A DNA stretch of 64,000 nt from assembly GCA_964574815.1 (NCBI GenBank), contig CAZNPL010000007.1, positions 62,001-126,000 of the forward strand, read 5' to 3'. Below are positions 51,400 through 61,499 of the stretch, piece by piece. Made by a program: the position numbers and the translations under genes. The notes beneath the pieces are model-generated. The model worked only from the letters and a program-made list of their open reading frames with translations. It was not told the origin of the DNA and made no database searches. How positions within the stretch are numbered: position 1 is the first letter of the stretch; every line of letters begins with the position of its first letter. Source of the stretch: CAZNPL01 sp964574815 (GTDB lineage: Bacteria; Planctomycetota; Phycisphaerae; UBA1845).

Positions 51400-52127
51400 G
51401 GTCGAGCCTCGTTCGACGGCGCGGCAGACGCCGTTTGGTCCGTGTCCGACGCCGGCCTCACCGGGTCCTGGCCGGGATCGCCCGCCTGCGGCTCGGATTG
51501 CCAGAGCACGTGCGGATCGAAGACGGCCGCGGCCAGCAGGCTCAGCAGCACACACAGAGTAAAGGCCAGCGCCGCCGGGCCGGCTTTCACCTCCATGAAA
51601 TCGCCGATTTTCAGCACCGCCACCAGGATTGCCACCAGCAACACGTCGAGCATGCCCCATCGACCGGTCCACTCGACGACATGGTAGGTCAGTGCCCGGT
51701 GGCGATGCCGCAGAAACGGTCCGCCGGCCGACAGGATGAGCAGCGAGATCAGCTTCCCGAGCGGCAGGACCACCGAGCAGAGGCCGACGATCGCCGCGAC
51801 GAAAACATGGCCCGAGGCGAACAGGGCCGAGACGCCTTCGAGGACGCTCGAGTCGGTGTGGTGGCCGAACCGCTCGACGCCGATCATCGGCAGCGTGACC
51901 GCCAGCGGGTAGAGGATCAAAGCGGCCAACGCCACCGCGGCCGTCCGACTGTTCGACCGCCGGGCGGTCCCGGGCTGGGGCAACCGGCTCCCGCAACGTG
52001 AGCAGCACGCCCGCATCCCCCGAGGCACAACCGGCATGGACTGAATAAGCCCGCAGGTAGTGCAAACGCGGATGGCGTTGTTTGCGGCTGCCGGTGCGGC
52101 CGGAATGGATCGGCTGTCAGCGTTCAT
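51396..52127 (-). CDS. pqiA: Paraquat-inducible protein A-like membrane protein
   Basis: A 243-residue protein. An N-terminal zinc ribbon (CTTC, CSRC, about 19-49) is followed by four spans typical of PqiA: ALILYPLAVTLPMIGVERFG, SVVLPLGKLISLLIL and WGMLDVLLVAILVAVLKIGD. PqiA is the inner-membrane partner of PqiB in intermembrane lipid transport. E. coli PqiA has two such halves; this protein has one. ATG 52127 is the start after the low-complexity frame extension. Coupled to the pqiB-like gene. Confidence 0.88.
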   Translation of the reverse strand: MNADSRSIPAAPAAANNAIRVCTTCGLIQSMPVVPRGMRACCSRCGSRLPQPGTARRSNSRTAAVALAALILYPLAVTLPMIGVERFGHHTDSSVLEGVSALFASGHVFVAAIVGLCSVVLPLGKLISLLILSAGGPFLRHRHRALTYHVVEWTGRWGMLDVLLVAILVAVLKIGDFMEVKAGPAALAFTLCVLLSLLAAAVFDPHVLWQSEPQAGDPGQDPVRPASDTDQTASAAPSNEARP

Positions 52128-52608
52128 GGTCTTGCCCGGACGGCCAGACTCCGGGCCCCGATCAACGCGCGAGATGATACCCGAGGAACCGGTCGATGGC
52201 AGGTGGGAAGAGAGTAGAGGCACGGAGCCGCGCGGGCACGAAGAAACTGCTCGTCGTTGGTCTGCGATCTCTCGTCCAAAGAAGGCTTACCGGCGCCCTT
52301 TCCTCAAAACTGATAACTGAGGTCTGACGACCCTCTGGTCCTATAACAACCCCCTGCCGAACATGCAGCAGCCCGTTCAACTTTTTCGAGAAAATCTTGA
52401 ACACCCCTCGTGTTCTTTAGGTGCAAACAAGAAGCGCACCCTCCGTGCGCACCTGCGCAGAGAACGACGGATGAAAGCACAATGCCAGGCCAGCCCAAAC
52501 GCAGAGCGAGTCGTCGGTTGTCAATTGTCAGTTACCAGCCCGCCGCTGTCAGAGCCAGGAACGCCAGCGACCGGTACCCACGTGCCGGCCGCGTCCCGGC
52601 GGCCGGCG
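52128..52608. other. Gene-free upstream part of the kilobase before ctaA
   Basis: No supported gene; the frames seen are low-complexity. The repeat family described next begins at 52609. Confidence 0.5.
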
Positions 52609-52992
52609 CCAAACAAACCCACCGAAACCCCAAAATCTGCGTCAATCCGCGGAGTTTGCGGATCGCATTTCCAAACGAACCCAAACTCGTGGAGTCCCGT
52701 ACGCCGGCACTTCCCCGCCTTCCAGCCCTCGCGTCAGAGCCGGGAACACCAAAGACCGGTCCCGAAGCGTCAGAAGCGTCTCGACCGCCCGCGCCAAACG
52801 AACCCAACGCCGCGCGAGTCATCAGTTATCAGATGTCCACCCTGGACGCCACCCGACCCCTCGAACCGCGGCCTGCCAGCCACCCCCCGGACAACCAAAA
52901 ACCAAACGAAGCCACCACGGCCGTCAGCTACCCAGGGCCGTTCCGCTGGCAAGCCTCCGTGCCTCCGTGCCTCTTATTTCCAAACGAACCCA
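52609..52992. repeat. Array of degenerate CCAAACGAACCCA repeats
   Basis: Five copies of CCAAACGAACCCA (starts 52609, 52671, 52794, 52902, 52980; two carry one mismatch) occur at irregular spacing of 60-125 bp. They are accompanied by other short recurrences such as GTCAGAGCCxGGAACxCCA and ACCGGT. All frames are Pro/Arg-rich and unlike genes. It looks like a degenerate dispersed repeat. Confidence 0.55.
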
Positions 52993-53124
52993 CCAAGCCT
53001 CCAGAATCCGCGAATTGCCCCTGTCTCGTTTCTGCTGGTCTCCTCTCTGCCCCCTCCATGCACTGGCCCGACCACGCCCGAACCCCTAAAATCCCCGGAC
53101 GTTCGGGTCCGAGGACGCCTGCTT

Positions 53125-54057
53125 ATGACACCAAACACGACCCAATCGCGAATAATCCACACGCTCGCTATCGCCCAGGTCGCCTCCACCGCCTTCCTCA
53201 TCTTCGTCGGCGGCACGGTCACCAGCAACGACGCGGGCCTCGCCGTCCCCGACTGGCCCACCACCTTCGGCCAGAACATGTTCCTCTACCCCCCCAGCCA
53301 ATGGGTCGGAGGCGTCTTCTACGAGCACACGCACCGCCTGCTCGGTGCCGCCGTCGGGCTGCTGGCTATCGTCTTGGTCCTCGCCGCCCACCTCAGAGAA
53401 CCCCGCCTATGGGTCAAGGCCTTCGCCTGGATCATGCTCCTCGCCGTCATCCTCCAGGGCCTCCTCGGCGGATTCCGTGTGACCGAGGTCTCTATCACCC
53501 TCGCCGTCATCCACGGCTGCCTCGGCCAACTGTTCCTCTGCATGACCGTCTGCATGGCCCTCTTCACCACACGAACATGGAACGAGACCGGCCAGGTCAT
53601 CCAGGGCAGCGCCGCCGGCCGATGGCTCTGCGTCTTCACCAGCGGGCTGGTGTTCCTGCAACTGATCGTCGGGGCCCTCTATCGCCACATGAACATCGGC
53701 CTGGCCTACCACGTGGCCGGCGCAATCGTCGTGACGCTGGCCATCGGCACTGTAATGATGTGGATCACCGGCGGAGAATACCGAAAGCACGCCCTGCTGA
53801 TGCGCCTGACCCTGCTGATGAGCACCCTCTTGATCATCCAGCTCGTCCTCGGCCTGATCGCTTACCTGATGGTGACACGAATCGTGCCGGGCCGCGCCCC
53901 GACCTTCTGGGAATGGTTCATCCCGTCGGCACACGTCGTCGTCGGGGCGGGAGTACTGGCGCTCTCGGTCGGGCTGACGGTGGCCGTGTGGCGCTTCGTC
54001 GTGCCGAGCCCCGCTCCGGGCGAAAGACGTCTGGCTACGGAGGTCTCACCGGCGTGA
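53125..54057 (+). CDS. ctaA: Heme A synthase, CtaA/COX15 family
   Basis: A 310-residue membrane protein with eight spans in two four-helix halves. Conserved heme-ligand histidines lie in YEHTHRLLGAAVG, VIHGCLGQLF, LYRHMNIGLAYHVAGA and PSAHVVVGAGV. It converts heme O to heme A for cytochrome oxidase. ATG 53125 begins directly at the first span. Stop overlaps the ctaB GTG start (GTGA). Confidence 0.93.
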   Translation: MTPNTTQSRIIHTLAIAQVASTAFLIFVGGTVTSNDAGLAVPDWPTTFGQNMFLYPPSQWVGGVFYEHTHRLLGAAVGLLAIVLVLAAHLREPRLWVKAFAWIMLLAVILQGLLGGFRVTEVSITLAVIHGCLGQLFLCMTVCMALFTTRTWNETGQVIQGSAAGRWLCVFTSGLVFLQLIVGALYRHMNIGLAYHVAGAIVVTLAIGTVMMWITGGEYRKHALLMRLTLLMSTLLIIQLVLGLIAYLMVTRIVPGRAPTFWEWFIPSAHVVVGAGVLALSVGLTVAVWRFVVPSPAPGERRLATEVSPA

Positions 54058-54968
54058 CAACGATCTCCAGCGCAATCCAGGCTGAATCAACGCCTGCAAC
54101 ATCGCGCCTCGCCGACTACGCAGCGATGAGCAAGCTGCGCATGACGGCCATGGTGGCCGCCGCCGCCGCGGTCGGCTTCTACCTCGGTCACGCCGGACCG
54201 ATGACGATCGCCGCGATTCCATCGCTTCTGATAGCGATCTTCGGCACGGCCCTGGTGGCCATCGGCTCGGGCATCGTGAACCAGGTGATCGAGCGAAAGC
54301 ACGATGCCCGCATGCCGCGCACTGCCGATCGCCCGATCGCCACTGGACGCATCGGCACAGCCGAGGCCCTCGCCTTCGCCGCCGTCATGACAATGACGGG
54401 GCTGCTCCTGCTGGCGCTCGGCGCGAACGTTCTCAGCGCGGCCGCCGCCTTCGCGGCGTGGCTCTCCTATGTCGCGGCCTACACGCCGTTGAAACGCGTA
54501 ACGCCGCTGTCGGTCTTCGTCGGTGCGATCCCCGGCGCTTTACCCGCTGTCATCGGCTGGACCGCCGCCCGCGCGACGCTCGACGTCGAGGCGTCACTCC
54601 TGTTCGGCATCATCTTCGTGTGGCAGATCCCCCACTTCATGGCCATCGGCTGGATCTACCGGCAGCAGTATGCCGGCGCCGGCTTCCGGGTCCTGCCAGC
54701 GGTCGAATCCACCGGCCGCCGCACGATGCGTCACGTCGTCATCGGCTGCCTCGCCCTGATCCCCTTCAGCCTCCTGCCCACGATCCTGGGTGTCGTCGGG
54801 GCGATTTACTATGTGGGCGTGATGACGATCGGCTTCGCCTTCCTGATCTTCGGCCTGGAGATGGCCCGCCTGAGGACCCCCGCCGCCGCAAGGCAACTCC
54901 TCCTGGCCTCCCTGGTCTACCTGCCCGCCGTCTTCCTCCTCATGACTCTCGACAAGACGGCAGTATAG
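54054..54968 (+). CDS. ctaB: Protoheme IX farnesyltransferase (heme O synthase)
   Basis: A 304-residue UbiA-family prenyltransferase. The first Asp-rich motif NQVIERKHDARMPRTADRPI and the second (WQIPHFMAIGWIYRQQY) bind prenyl diphosphate. It attaches a farnesyl group to heme B, giving the substrate of CtaA. The GTG start has GGAGG at 54039-54043. Cytochrome oxidase genes are expected nearby but not in the window. Confidence 0.95.
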   Translation: MTTISSAIQAESTPATSRLADYAAMSKLRMTAMVAAAAAVGFYLGHAGPMTIAAIPSLLIAIFGTALVAIGSGIVNQVIERKHDARMPRTADRPIATGRIGTAEALAFAAVMTMTGLLLLALGANVLSAAAAFAAWLSYVAAYTPLKRVTPLSVFVGAIPGALPAVIGWTAARATLDVEASLLFGIIFVWQIPHFMAIGWIYRQQYAGAGFRVLPAVESTGRRTMRHVVIGCLALIPFSLLPTILGVVGAIYYVGVMTIGFAFLIFGLEMARLRTPAAARQLLLASLVYLPAVFLLMTLDKTAV

Positions 54969-55067
54969 TAAATCAACGAAGCTTTGCCGAATGTCACGCC
55001 GAGGTGTCCGGGACCTTGTCGTATAAGCCGCCTCGGCACACACCTCACGATGACGTTCGGTCAGCCA

Positions 55068-57779
55068 TCACCCCTTCGCAAGGTTCCGCAGCACCATGTG
55101 CAAGATGCCGCCGTGGCGGTAGTACTCGACCTCGATCGGCGTGTCGAGACGGGCGATCATGGTGAACTCTTCCTTCGAGCCGTCGGGCGTCCCCGCCGTG
55201 ACCTTGACCTCCTGGCGCGGTTGAAGGTCGTCACTCAGTTCGATGTCGAACGTCTCGTGCCCTGTAATCCCCAGCGACTCGCGCGTCTCGCCGTCCTTGA
55301 ACTGCAGCGGCAATACACCCATGCCCACCAGGTTGCTCCGATGGATGCGCTCGAAGGACGCGGCCAGCACCGCTCGGATGCCCAGAAGCATCGTGCCCTT
55401 CGCCGCCCAGTCGCGCGACGAACCCGTGCCGTACTCCGTGCCGGCCAGCACCACCAGCGGCGTGCCCTCCTCCTTGTACTTCATCGCCGCTTCATACACG
55501 CTCGTCTGCGTGTCGGTCGGCAGGTGAACCGTGACGCACCCCTCACTACCGGGCACCAGCAGATTGCGGAGCCGCACATTGGCGAACGTACCGCGCGTCA
55601 TCACCCGGTCGTTGCCGCGCCGCGAGCCGTAGCTGTTGAAGTCCTTCGGCTCCACTCCGTGCTCGATCAGATACCGCCCGGCCGGCGAGTCGGGAGCGAT
55701 CACGCCCGCCGGTGAGATGTGGTCCGTCGTGATCGAGTCGCCGACCATCACGAGCACGCGAGCGCCCTGAATCCCCCGGATCGGCTCCGCCTCCGGCTTC
55801 ATGCCCGCAAAGAACGGTGGATTCTGTATGTACGTGTTCTTCTCGTCCCACCGGTAAGTGTCACCCTCCGGCACCTCGACGCGGTTCCACTTCTCGTTGC
55901 CGGTCTCCACGTTGGCGTACTGCTCGGCGAACTTGTCCGGCGTCACACACCGAGACACGGCCTCGTCCACCTCCTTCTGCGTCGGCCAGATGTCCTTCAG
56001 ATAAACCGGCTGCCCGTCCGAGCCCGTGCCGAGCGGCTCGCCCGTGAGATCGATGTCGGTCGTCCCGGCGATGGCATACGCAACTACCAACGGCGGCGAG
56101 GCCAGGTAATTCGCCTTCGCGTCGGGGCTGACCCGGCCTTCAAAGTTGCGATTCCCGCTGAGCACGGTCGAGACAATCAGGTCGCTCTCCTTGATCGCGT
56201 TCCGCACCGGGTCCGGAAGCGGACCGCTGTTCCCGATGCAAGTTGTGCACCCGTAGGCCACCGTATGGAAGCCGAGTTGCTCCAGATACGGCGTAAGCCC
56301 GGCGTCCGCCAGGTACTCCGTCACGACGCGCGAGCCGGGCGCCAAGCTGGTCTTGACGTACGGCTTCACATCCAGCCCCTTCTCAACCGCTTTCTTGGCC
56401 ACCAGCCCCGCAGCAATCATCACGCTCGGATTGGAGGTATTGGTACAACTGGTCACGGCCGCAATCACGATCGAACCGTGCTTGAGCGTCACCGCTTCGC
56501 CGTTCTTGACGACGGCCGACCGATCCAGGTCGGACTCCTTCAGCCCGAACCCGCGCTCGGCGATCGGTGCCCGGAGCGACGCCTGAAATGCCGACTTCAT
56601 GTTCGACAATGCGATCCGGTCCTGAGGCCGCTTTGGCCCGGCCAGGCTCGGCTCAACCGTGCCCAAGTCCAGTTCCAAGGTCTCGGTGAAGTCCGGGTCG
56701 GGCGTGGCGTCGGTTCTGAACAGCCCCTGTTCCTTCGTGTACCGCTCCACCAGATCAATGAGCTCGTCGCTGCGGGCGGTCCGCTTGAGGTAGCCCAACG
56801 TCACGGCATCAATCGGGAAGAACCCCATCGTGGCCCCGTACTCCGGACTCATATTGGCGATGGTCGCCCGGTCCGCCAGGCTCATCGTCGAAAGCCCGTT
56901 GCCGAAATACTCGACGAACTTTCCGACCACGCCGTGCTTGCGAAGAATCTCGGTCACGGTCAGAACCAGGTCCGTCGCGGTCGCTCCCTCGGGCAATTTC
57001 CCCGTCAGCCGGAAGCCGACCACCTCGGGCATGACCATATATATAGGTTGCCCCAGCATCACGGCCTCGGCCTCGATCCCACCGACCCCCCAGCCGAGCA
57101 CGCCCAACCCGTTGATCATCGTTGTATGGCTGTCCGTGCCGACCAGGCTGTCCGGCATGGCCACCGTCTCACCGTCGAGTTTGCGCGAATGCACCGCCGT
57201 CGCCAGGTATTCCAGATTGATCTGGTGAACAATGCCCGTCGCCGGCGGCACGACGCGGAAGTTCGCGAAGGCCGTCTGCCCCCAGCGAAGGAACTCATAG
57301 CGCTGGCGATTGCGGCTGAACTCCATATCAGCATTGATACCGAGCGCCTCGCGCGAGCCGAACGCGTCGACCTGCACGGAGTGATCGATCACCAGGTCAA
57401 CCGGAAGCTGCGGGTTGATCCGCTTGGGATCGCCGCCAAGAGTGGCCACCGCATCGCGCATCGCGGCCAGATCCACGACGGCCGGCACGCCGGTGAAGTC
57501 CTGGAGCACGACCCGCGCAGGCATGAACGGGATCTCGTCGCGGCCCGCCGACTCCGGCGACCACGTTGCCAGACGCTCCACGTCCTCCGCCCGCACGGCC
57601 GTCCCATCCAACGAACGCAAAGCACTCTCCAGCAGAATCTTGACGCTGAACGGCAGCCGATCCACGCGCCCGATCCCCTTCTCGCCCAACGCACCGAGAC
57701 GGTAGACAGTCACGCTTCCGGCAGAAGTATTCAGTTGTCCTTTTGCCCCAAAGGCGTCGGTCGTTTTCGAAGTGGCCAT
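55068..57779 (-). CDS. acnA: Aconitate hydratase A
   Basis: A 903-residue protein, normal length for AcnA/IRP-type aconitase. The three Fe-S ligand cysteines lie in SCTNTSNPSVM (about 443) and YGCTTCIGNSGPL (about 509 and 512). Arg/Ser active-site segments include DSITTDHISPAG and GSSRDWAAKG near the C-terminus. It isomerises citrate and isocitrate in the TCA cycle. ATG 57779 has GAGGAA upstream; the longer frame to 58184 is a chance extension. Confidence 0.97.
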   Translation of the reverse strand: MATSKTTDAFGAKGQLNTSAGSVTVYRLGALGEKGIGRVDRLPFSVKILLESALRSLDGTAVRAEDVERLATWSPESAGRDEIPFMPARVVLQDFTGVPAVVDLAAMRDAVATLGGDPKRINPQLPVDLVIDHSVQVDAFGSREALGINADMEFSRNRQRYEFLRWGQTAFANFRVVPPATGIVHQINLEYLATAVHSRKLDGETVAMPDSLVGTDSHTTMINGLGVLGWGVGGIEAEAVMLGQPIYMVMPEVVGFRLTGKLPEGATATDLVLTVTEILRKHGVVGKFVEYFGNGLSTMSLADRATIANMSPEYGATMGFFPIDAVTLGYLKRTARSDELIDLVERYTKEQGLFRTDATPDPDFTETLELDLGTVEPSLAGPKRPQDRIALSNMKSAFQASLRAPIAERGFGLKESDLDRSAVVKNGEAVTLKHGSIVIAAVTSCTNTSNPSVMIAAGLVAKKAVEKGLDVKPYVKTSLAPGSRVVTEYLADAGLTPYLEQLGFHTVAYGCTTCIGNSGPLPDPVRNAIKESDLIVSTVLSGNRNFEGRVSPDAKANYLASPPLVVAYAIAGTTDIDLTGEPLGTGSDGQPVYLKDIWPTQKEVDEAVSRCVTPDKFAEQYANVETGNEKWNRVEVPEGDTYRWDEKNTYIQNPPFFAGMKPEAEPIRGIQGARVLVMVGDSITTDHISPAGVIAPDSPAGRYLIEHGVEPKDFNSYGSRRGNDRVMTRGTFANVRLRNLLVPGSEGCVTVHLPTDTQTSVYEAAMKYKEEGTPLVVLAGTEYGTGSSRDWAAKGTMLLGIRAVLAASFERIHRSNLVGMGVLPLQFKDGETRESLGITGHETFDIELSDDLQPRQEVKVTAGTPDGSKEEFTMIARLDTPIEVEYYRHGGILHMVLRNLAKG

Positions 57780-58479
57780 CTTTTCCTCGCTTCTGTCATT
57801 TGTACTCAAGTCAGCGACCAGCTCGCGCGGACGCGCCGACGTCAGGTAGACCCCGCGGCCCTGTGACCGCGCCGCTTCCTCCCGACACGAGCCGGCCCCG
57901 GCACCCGGCCGGACCCGATCGCCCTGATAGGATACAACGGCCGATAAGTGTTGTGAAATCGGCACGCGTGCAGCTCCCGACGTGCCCGGTCGCGGCGGGA
58001 CGGTTCCGATATCATCGCGTTTCGCAACACTGCGTAGGCCACCATGCGGTCGGAAAGCGATAATGATCGTCAAGGCGCATGACCCGCGTGCCTGCGACGA
58101 TTTGGGCGGTGCGACTGCCAGCGCGGCGCCCTTCACCCTTCTGTTAGTCCGAACGCCCCAGGTTGCTTGGTCAGGCAGTCTCATTCTGATTCCGTCGCGG
58201 CGCTCGCGGCGTGTTTCTCAGCGTTGAAACTTCGAGGCGCCTGTCACATCCGACGGGCGGAGTGGCGGGAGGCCCGAACGATCCGTCCTGTTTGCCGATT
58301 CGAGGTTTCGCCCGCTCCAAAGCCACCGGCTACGCGACGGACCCGACCTCGACGTGGCACGTGCTTGCGGACGTTGCGAGCCCATGAAACGGTTGCACAA
58401 CTTCCGGCCAATTCGCCGACAACATGGTTCGACGACCGCCGGTCAGGAGGATCGTATTTCAGAATCGCGGGTGCTCAGG
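57780..58479. other. Divergent promoter region of acnA and the TPR gene
   Basis: About 700 bp with no supported gene. Starts further upstream for the TPR protein (GTG 58354, ATG 58384) fall inside it, so its right part may be coding. No riboswitch or RNA gene was recognised. Confidence 0.45.
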
Positions 58480-60930
58480 ATGAGCGAACGTCTTCAGAAC
58501 TGGACGCAGCTTCGAGAACGGTGGACGGGAAAGTGGCAAATCCCCCTTCTTCTCGTTGCCCTCGTCGCCTTCCTGTCGGCGGTGCTAACCTATCGTTCGC
58601 CCGCTTCGAAGATTCCCTTCGAGCAAGTACGCGATCAGCTTCCAAAGCTGATCGATCGCGGATTGTACACGGCTGCCATCGAGTCGGCCTCGGTTCTGCT
58701 GCAACTACCGGACAGAACACCCCGTGAACTTGCCCCGGTCCACGTGGCGATCGGGCGGGCGCGTGTGCTCAGAGCCGAAGAGAATGACGTCGCACTACCC
58801 GCCATCGGCCGGCGCGTCATCGACAGCTACGATCGAGTCGTCGAGGCCGGCTTCGAGCTCTCCGCCGAGGACTATCTATACCTGGGCAAAGCGAACGAGT
58901 GGGCCGGCCATTTCGAGCCCGCGGTCAGAAACTACGAACGATACCTCGGGTTGTCGCCGGACCTACACTTGGAGCTCCGGCGGCGCGTGGTCGATCTGGC
59001 CATCGCACGGCTGGACGTGGATCTCGTCGTTCTCGAATCCGAGATCGACGCGGTCCTCAGCGAGGCCTCGGATCGCCCTGATCTGCTCGCGTGGGCGGCC
59101 GAGCACAAGGTTTCCATCCTCTGCGACGGCGGTCGCTGTTCCGAGTCGCTGGAACTTCTGGACGCCGTCGAACGGCGCCTCGACAAGAACGCTCGATCCG
59201 AGGAATTCGCGTACCTGCGCGCTTACGCCGACTACCGTCTCGGCCGTCATGATCAAGCGGAACGAAGGCTGAGGTTGCTGCGCGACGGCCTCACGCTGCG
59301 CGGCGAACTGTACGCCAAGTCCGGCTGGCTCCTCGGGCGCGTGGTCCTTCGCGACGGAGGCCCGCAGCGCCCCCTGGAAGCGATGGCGATCTTCGAGGAT
59401 GTGATGGCCACCAACGCCGCCCCCCTCTACGCCGCGGCCGCCGAACTCGGCCTGGCCGAGGCGCATGTCATGCTGCAGCGGTATGACGAGGCGCTGGGAC
59501 ACTACAACGATGCGCTGCAAAGTCTCGACCGGCTCCCGTCCGGCCGGGTGCTGGACCGCCGCGCCGTCGAGTTGTCGCTCACGCTTGCCAGCGAGCGGAT
59601 GAAGCAGGAGGGACGGCTTTGGCGCGCTCTGCAGTTCGCGGAACAAGCGGCGTCCGTGGGCGGCAAAGACAACCTGACTCGACGACTCTACCTGCTCGAG
59701 CGCGTGGCCGAGTTGCAAACCGCACTCGCCTACCGCATGCGGGACGCAGCCGACGCCCTGCGGGACGAGAAACCATCCGACTTCGAATCCGTGGGCGAGC
59801 AGCTCGGGCCGGAATTCAGTAAATCGATTTCTGATCCGCAGGCGACCGCCGGACGACTCCTGGCGAGGGCATGTCGGTTGTTGCTGCAAAGCGGCGGCAT
59901 GTACGATCGTATGGCATCGATGACCGCAATGGACGACGAACGGTCGTCCACGTACGCATGGGAAGCCGCGATGCGGACACACGAAAGTGGCGACCATCAT
60001 GCCACCATCGACGCCATGCGGCGATTCATCGAGCAACGGCGCGATTCTTCCATGGTCCCGCGCGCGTTGCGTCTGCTCGGCCAGGCTCAACAGGCTTTGG
60101 GACGCTACGCTGAAGCCATCGAAACTTACCAGGAAAACCATCGACGGTTCCCTCGCACGCCGGACGCGGGAATGTCGTTGATTCCCATGGCTCAATGTTA
60201 CGTCGCCCAAGGTAGGAAGTATGCTCCGCAGGCGGAGAAGACCCTTCGATTCATTCTCGACAACTCCGATGTGTTCACGCCCGCGGCACCCGAGTACGCC
60301 GACGCTCTCTTTCTACTCGGCGAGTTGCTGAACCGCTCCGGCCAGTACCAACGGGCCATCCCGGTCCTCGAAGAGGCGATGAGCCGGTACCCCAACGATC
60401 CACGAGGGGCACGCGCCAGATTTCTGCTGGGGGACTGCTACCTCCAGAGCGGTCTGGCGCTCGAAGAGAACATAGAACAGGCCCAGTTTGCCGGGGAAAG
60501 GGAACGGCTGGCGACTGAACGGCGCCGCCGACTCAGCCGGGCCGCGGAATTGTTCGGCGACATGGTGGTTCGGTATGAAGCCCGCGATTCGGAAGGCCTC
60601 AACGCCCTGGACCGCGTTTACCTGCGGCATGCTCGCCTCTACCAGGCGGACTGCCTCTTCGAACTGGGCCATTATCAGCGCAGCCTGGAGCTGTATGAGC
60701 AAGCGGCGTGGATCTACCGCGACACCTCGACGGCCCTGGCGGCGTACGTCCAGATCATCAACTGTCACGCGTTCACGGGCAGCGCAGACGAGGCGTCTGC
60801 GGCACTCCGACGGGCGCTTTACCTGGTAAGGACGCTGCCGGACCAGGCATTCGTGAACGGCGTAGCGATCGAGACCCGCCAGGAGTGGCGGCGGTATTTC
60901 GAATGGGTAGGCGACTCCGGACTGTTTTGA
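58480..60930 (+). CDS. Large membrane-anchored TPR-repeat protein
   Basis: An 816-residue protein starting at ATG 58480. An N-terminal span (about 20-38, IPLLLVALVAFLSAVLTY) is followed by a long series of TPR and TPR-like helical pairs, clearest at the C-terminal half: LGQAQQALGRYAEAIETYQENHRRFP, LFLLGELLNRSGQYQRAIPVLEEAMSRYP, and QADCLFELGHYQRSLELYEQAA. It resembles BamD/YbgF-like periplasmic scaffolds. No enzyme domain. It is followed 98 bp later by the FlgN-like gene; possible link to flagellar or envelope assembly is inferred only from position. Confidence 0.85.
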   Translation: MSERLQNWTQLRERWTGKWQIPLLLVALVAFLSAVLTYRSPASKIPFEQVRDQLPKLIDRGLYTAAIESASVLLQLPDRTPRELAPVHVAIGRARVLRAEENDVALPAIGRRVIDSYDRVVEAGFELSAEDYLYLGKANEWAGHFEPAVRNYERYLGLSPDLHLELRRRVVDLAIARLDVDLVVLESEIDAVLSEASDRPDLLAWAAEHKVSILCDGGRCSESLELLDAVERRLDKNARSEEFAYLRAYADYRLGRHDQAERRLRLLRDGLTLRGELYAKSGWLLGRVVLRDGGPQRPLEAMAIFEDVMATNAAPLYAAAAELGLAEAHVMLQRYDEALGHYNDALQSLDRLPSGRVLDRRAVELSLTLASERMKQEGRLWRALQFAEQAASVGGKDNLTRRLYLLERVAELQTALAYRMRDAADALRDEKPSDFESVGEQLGPEFSKSISDPQATAGRLLARACRLLLQSGGMYDRMASMTAMDDERSSTYAWEAAMRTHESGDHHATIDAMRRFIEQRRDSSMVPRALRLLGQAQQALGRYAEAIETYQENHRRFPRTPDAGMSLIPMAQCYVAQGRKYAPQAEKTLRFILDNSDVFTPAAPEYADALFLLGELLNRSGQYQRAIPVLEEAMSRYPNDPRGARARFLLGDCYLQSGLALEENIEQAQFAGERERLATERRRRLSRAAELFGDMVVRYEARDSEGLNALDRVYLRHARLYQADCLFELGHYQRSLELYEQAAWIYRDTSTALAAYVQIINCHAFTGSADEASAALRRALYLVRTLPDQAFVNGVAIETRQEWRRYFEWVGDSGLF

Positions 60931-61028
60931 AGGATTTCGGGAAGATCCCGGCGCGCCGATCCCGCGCCTCGTGCGGGAAACGCTGTTCCGACAACGCACG
61001 GCACAACATGAAAGACGGGCCAAACGGA

Positions 61029-61499
61029 ATGAGTCAACACGACGCCACGGTGCCTGAGGCGTCCGATCTTGTGCAACTGCTGGAGCGGCAACGAGCGCTG
61101 TGCGCTCGTTTGAAGCACATCGGCAGGCACCAGAGGACGCTTATCGCCCAGAACGACCCCGCACCGCTGCTCGCGCTGCTTGCCGAGCGGCAGAAGGTCA
61201 CCGCCGAACTCGTTGCTCTGGGCAGCCGCCTGAAACACGTTGCTGAGAACACGGGCGGAACAGCAAGCAGGGACCCCAAGCATCGGCAACGCGCGCAGGC
61301 GCTATTGGCTGAAGTACAGGAGTCCATGCGCCAGATCATGGGCGCCGATACCGAAGACGTGAAACGTCTCACGGTGCGTAAGAACGCCGTCAGCTCAGCG
61401 CTTCGCTCGGTTCCAACGCACAAACAAATGCTCTCGGCATACGGGCCACCGGCGCCAACGCACCACGCCGGCCTGGATCATACGGACGAAAACGAATGA
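61029..61499 (+). CDS. FlgN-like flagellar chaperone candidate
   Basis: About 156 residues, mostly helical, with LVQLLERQRALCARLKHIGRHQRTLIAQNDPAPLLALLAERQKV, resembling the FlgN fold that escorts hook-associated proteins to the export gate. The C-terminus is flexible. Start may be ATG 61008 or 61029; neither has a strong ribosome-binding site. It overlaps the next gene by 4 bp (ATGA), so it is part of a three-gene unit with the kinase and sigma-54 regulator, which is how flagellar two-component genes are often organised. Confidence 0.6.
   Translation: MSQHDATVPEASDLVQLLERQRALCARLKHIGRHQRTLIAQNDPAPLLALLAERQKVTAELVALGSRLKHVAENTGGTASRDPKHRQRAQALLAEVQESMRQIMGADTEDVKRLTVRKNAVSSALRSVPTHKQMLSAYGPPAPTHHAGLDHTDENE

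Noticed and set aside
54991..55040. GCCGAGG/CCTCGGC repeat between ctaB and acnA as bidirectional terminator
   Set aside because: Short stem, over 20-nt loop and no U-run.
55719..57866. A 715-codon forward open frame
   Set aside because: Antisense to aconitase; composition typical of shadow frames.
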